From assembly GCF_000334215.1 (NCBI RefSeq), contig NZ_AMQY01000001.1, positions 51,713 to 115,712 of the forward strand: a DNA stretch of 64,000 bases, in the 5' to 3' direction. Each line of letters begins with the position of its first letter. Within the stretch, counting starts at the first letter, position 1. The notes beneath the pieces were generated by a model. The model had not been told where the DNA came from, ran no database searches, and saw only the letters and a program-made list of their open reading frames with translations. A program made the position numbers and the translations under genes. Below are positions 63,193-64,000 of the stretch, piece after piece. The stretch comes from Vreelandella jeotgali Hwa (GTDB lineage Bacteria > Pseudomonadota > Gammaproteobacteria > Pseudomonadales > Halomonadaceae).

Positions 63193-63609
63193 ATGACCGC
63201 GAAGCTCACTACAACGCTTGCCACCGCCGCTCTGATGGCCGCCACGGCGGGGACCGCCGCGGCCGCCGATAACCCCATGAGCGTGCACGTCCTCAACATC
63301 GAAAACGGCCTGCCGTCGCCCGACGTCAACGTCACTCTCGAGCAAAAGCAGGACGACGGCTGGGAACAGATCAACGAAGCCGTCACCGGCGACAGCGGCC
63401 GCATCAATGCGCTCTACCCGGAAGACACCGAGCTGGAACACGGCACCTACCGCGTGACCTTCGACACCGGCGAATGGTTTGAAAACCACGATACCGAAAC
63501 CTTCTTCCCCGAAGTGCCGGTCGTTTTCGCCATCGACGGCGAGCTCGAGCACTACCACATTCCGCTGCTGCTGAGCCCCTACGGCTACTCCACCTACCGC
63601 GGCAACTAA
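63193..63609 (+). CDS. hiuH: Exported 5-hydroxyisourate hydrolase-like (transthyretin-family) protein
   Basis: The 138-residue protein has a signal peptide (about 1-25, cleaved after AAAA) and a complete transthyretin-like HIUase domain. The histidine in HVLNIENGLPSPDV, GRINALYP, HYHIPLLLSPYGYSTY and the C-terminal signature YRGN (usually YRGS) are present. It would hydrolyse 5-hydroxyisourate in the periplasm. E. coli HiuH (YedX) is likewise exported and neighbours the HprSR genes. CAGGAG lies 8 bases before the ATG. Confidence 0.9.
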   Translation: MTAKLTTTLATAALMAATAGTAAAADNPMSVHVLNIENGLPSPDVNVTLEQKQDDGWEQINEAVTGDSGRINALYPEDTELEHGTYRVTFDTGEWFENHDTETFFPEVPVVFAIDGELEHYHIPLLLSPYGYSTYRGN

Positions 63610-63651
63610 GCGCTACAGACGCCGGCACCCTCGCCGCGCGCTCTCAACCAA

Positions 63652-63690
63652 ACGGCCCCCACTGCCACAAGGCAGCGGGGGCCGTTTTTG
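63652..63690 (+). terminator. Rho-independent terminator after the HIUase-like gene
   Basis: ACGGCCCCC(A)CTGCC pairs with GGCAG(C)GGGGGCCGT across a short ACAA loop and is followed by TTTTTG. Confidence 0.93.
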
Positions 63691-63855
63691 TTCAGCAAGC
63701 TAGTGCGAGCTTGACTTGATCACCTTGAGTGAATCAACCGGTAGCGCTTACCCATCTGCGCGTAAAGCATCGTCCAATGCGGGCGGTGATAAAAGCGCGC
63801 ACCGCAACGCGGTGCCGGGGTTGAAGGTTTCATCATCACCTGATATTTATACAGA

Positions 63856-64000
63856 ATGACGAAACGTGCCTACAAGGAACGGTTTTATCCGACGCCCGAA
63901 CAAGCCGCCTTGCTGGCGCAATCGTTTGGCTGCGTGCGTTTTGTCTGGAACAACACGCTGGCGTATCGCACCGAAGCATATCAGGAGCGGCAGGAAACCA
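63856..64000 (+). CDS. TnpB (IS605 OrfB-type) gene, 5' part cut by the window edge
   Basis: The first 48 codons read MTKRAYKERFYPTPEQAALL and GCVRFVWNNTLAYRTEAYQE, the standard beginning of IS200/IS605-family TnpB, an RNA-guided nuclease that helps keep the element in place. The gene continues beyond the window. I see no tnpA (Y1 transposase) in the 165 bases between the terminator and this start. Confidence 0.88.
   Translation, partial: MTKRAYKERFYPTPEQAALLAQSFGCVRFVWNNTLAYRTEAYQERQET

Overview
The window reads as the chromosome of a GC-rich, halophile-type gammaproteobacterium. Halomonas or a close relative of the Halomonadaceae is my inference from protein content and gene order; no rRNA gene is present to confirm it. 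Core genes are compact, with many 4-base start/stop overlaps. The window also carries several insertion sequences and one block of scrambled mobile DNA with lower GC.

Layout: (1) 1-3175: the end of an anaerobic (class III) ribonucleotide reductase locus. The glycyl-radical tail of NrdD sits on its own 53-codon gene, followed by nrdG. A broken second copy of the nrdG 3' end lies 1.6 kb downstream, beyond a Sel1-repeat gene and a glycine-rich mini-gene. (2) 3391-25895: a phosphorus-acquisition region. It holds phoB-phoR, an intact IS481-family insertion, the carbon-phosphorus lyase operon phnC-D-E-G-H-I-J-K-L-M-N-P, the phosphonatase gene phnX, the alkaline phosphatase gene phoX, the pstS-C-A-B phosphate transporter and phoU. 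Pho boxes built as two 7-mers spaced by 4 bases lie ahead of phoB, phoX and pstS, with weaker ones ahead of phnC and phnX. PhoR/PhoB would sense low phosphate through Pst/PhoU and switch on phosphate uptake, ester hydrolysis and phosphonate breakdown together. (3) 25928-32157: a mobile-element graveyard with decayed IS3, IS481 and IS30 copies, a 5'-truncated metallopeptidase gene, a MobV-like relaxase gene, iteron-like repeats and an AT-rich gene of unknown function. It ends against a truncated OPT-family transporter gene, so it probably interrupted that gene.

(4) 32697-39064: a small membrane protein and a DUF3465 protein, then molybdenum cofactor genes (moeA-moaB on the minus strand; mobA, a second moeA and moaA as an overlapping plus-strand operon) with a DUF1244 gene between them. 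(5) 39088-53427: signalling and mixed functions. These include a GGDEF/EAL protein with an N-terminal tandem repeat, a lytic-transglycosylase-like lipoprotein, a small gene behind a Fur box, a chemoreceptor with a WETF tail behind a perfect FNR/ANR box, an intact IS66 element, TspO, a ZipA-like protein, a CbiX-type chelatase, an EamA transporter, a DUF1338 (2-oxoadipate dioxygenase/decarboxylase type) enzyme and a PAS-GGDEF diguanylate cyclase. (6) 53488-59506: cydD-cydC and a short-Q-loop (Cio-type) cytochrome bd oxidase. (7) 59571-64000: a 1-Cys peroxiredoxin, an HprSR/CusSR-like two-component system divergent from an exported GlcG/HbpS-like protein and an exported hydroxyisourate hydrolase-like protein, and the start of a TnpB gene cut by the window edge.

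The points I rate most worth checking are the split NrdD glycyl-radical domain, the pstB 3' scar next to phoR, the MobV/iteron island, the Fur-box gene of unknown function, the FNR-box chemoreceptor and the HprR-like site in front of the HbpS/HIUase pair.
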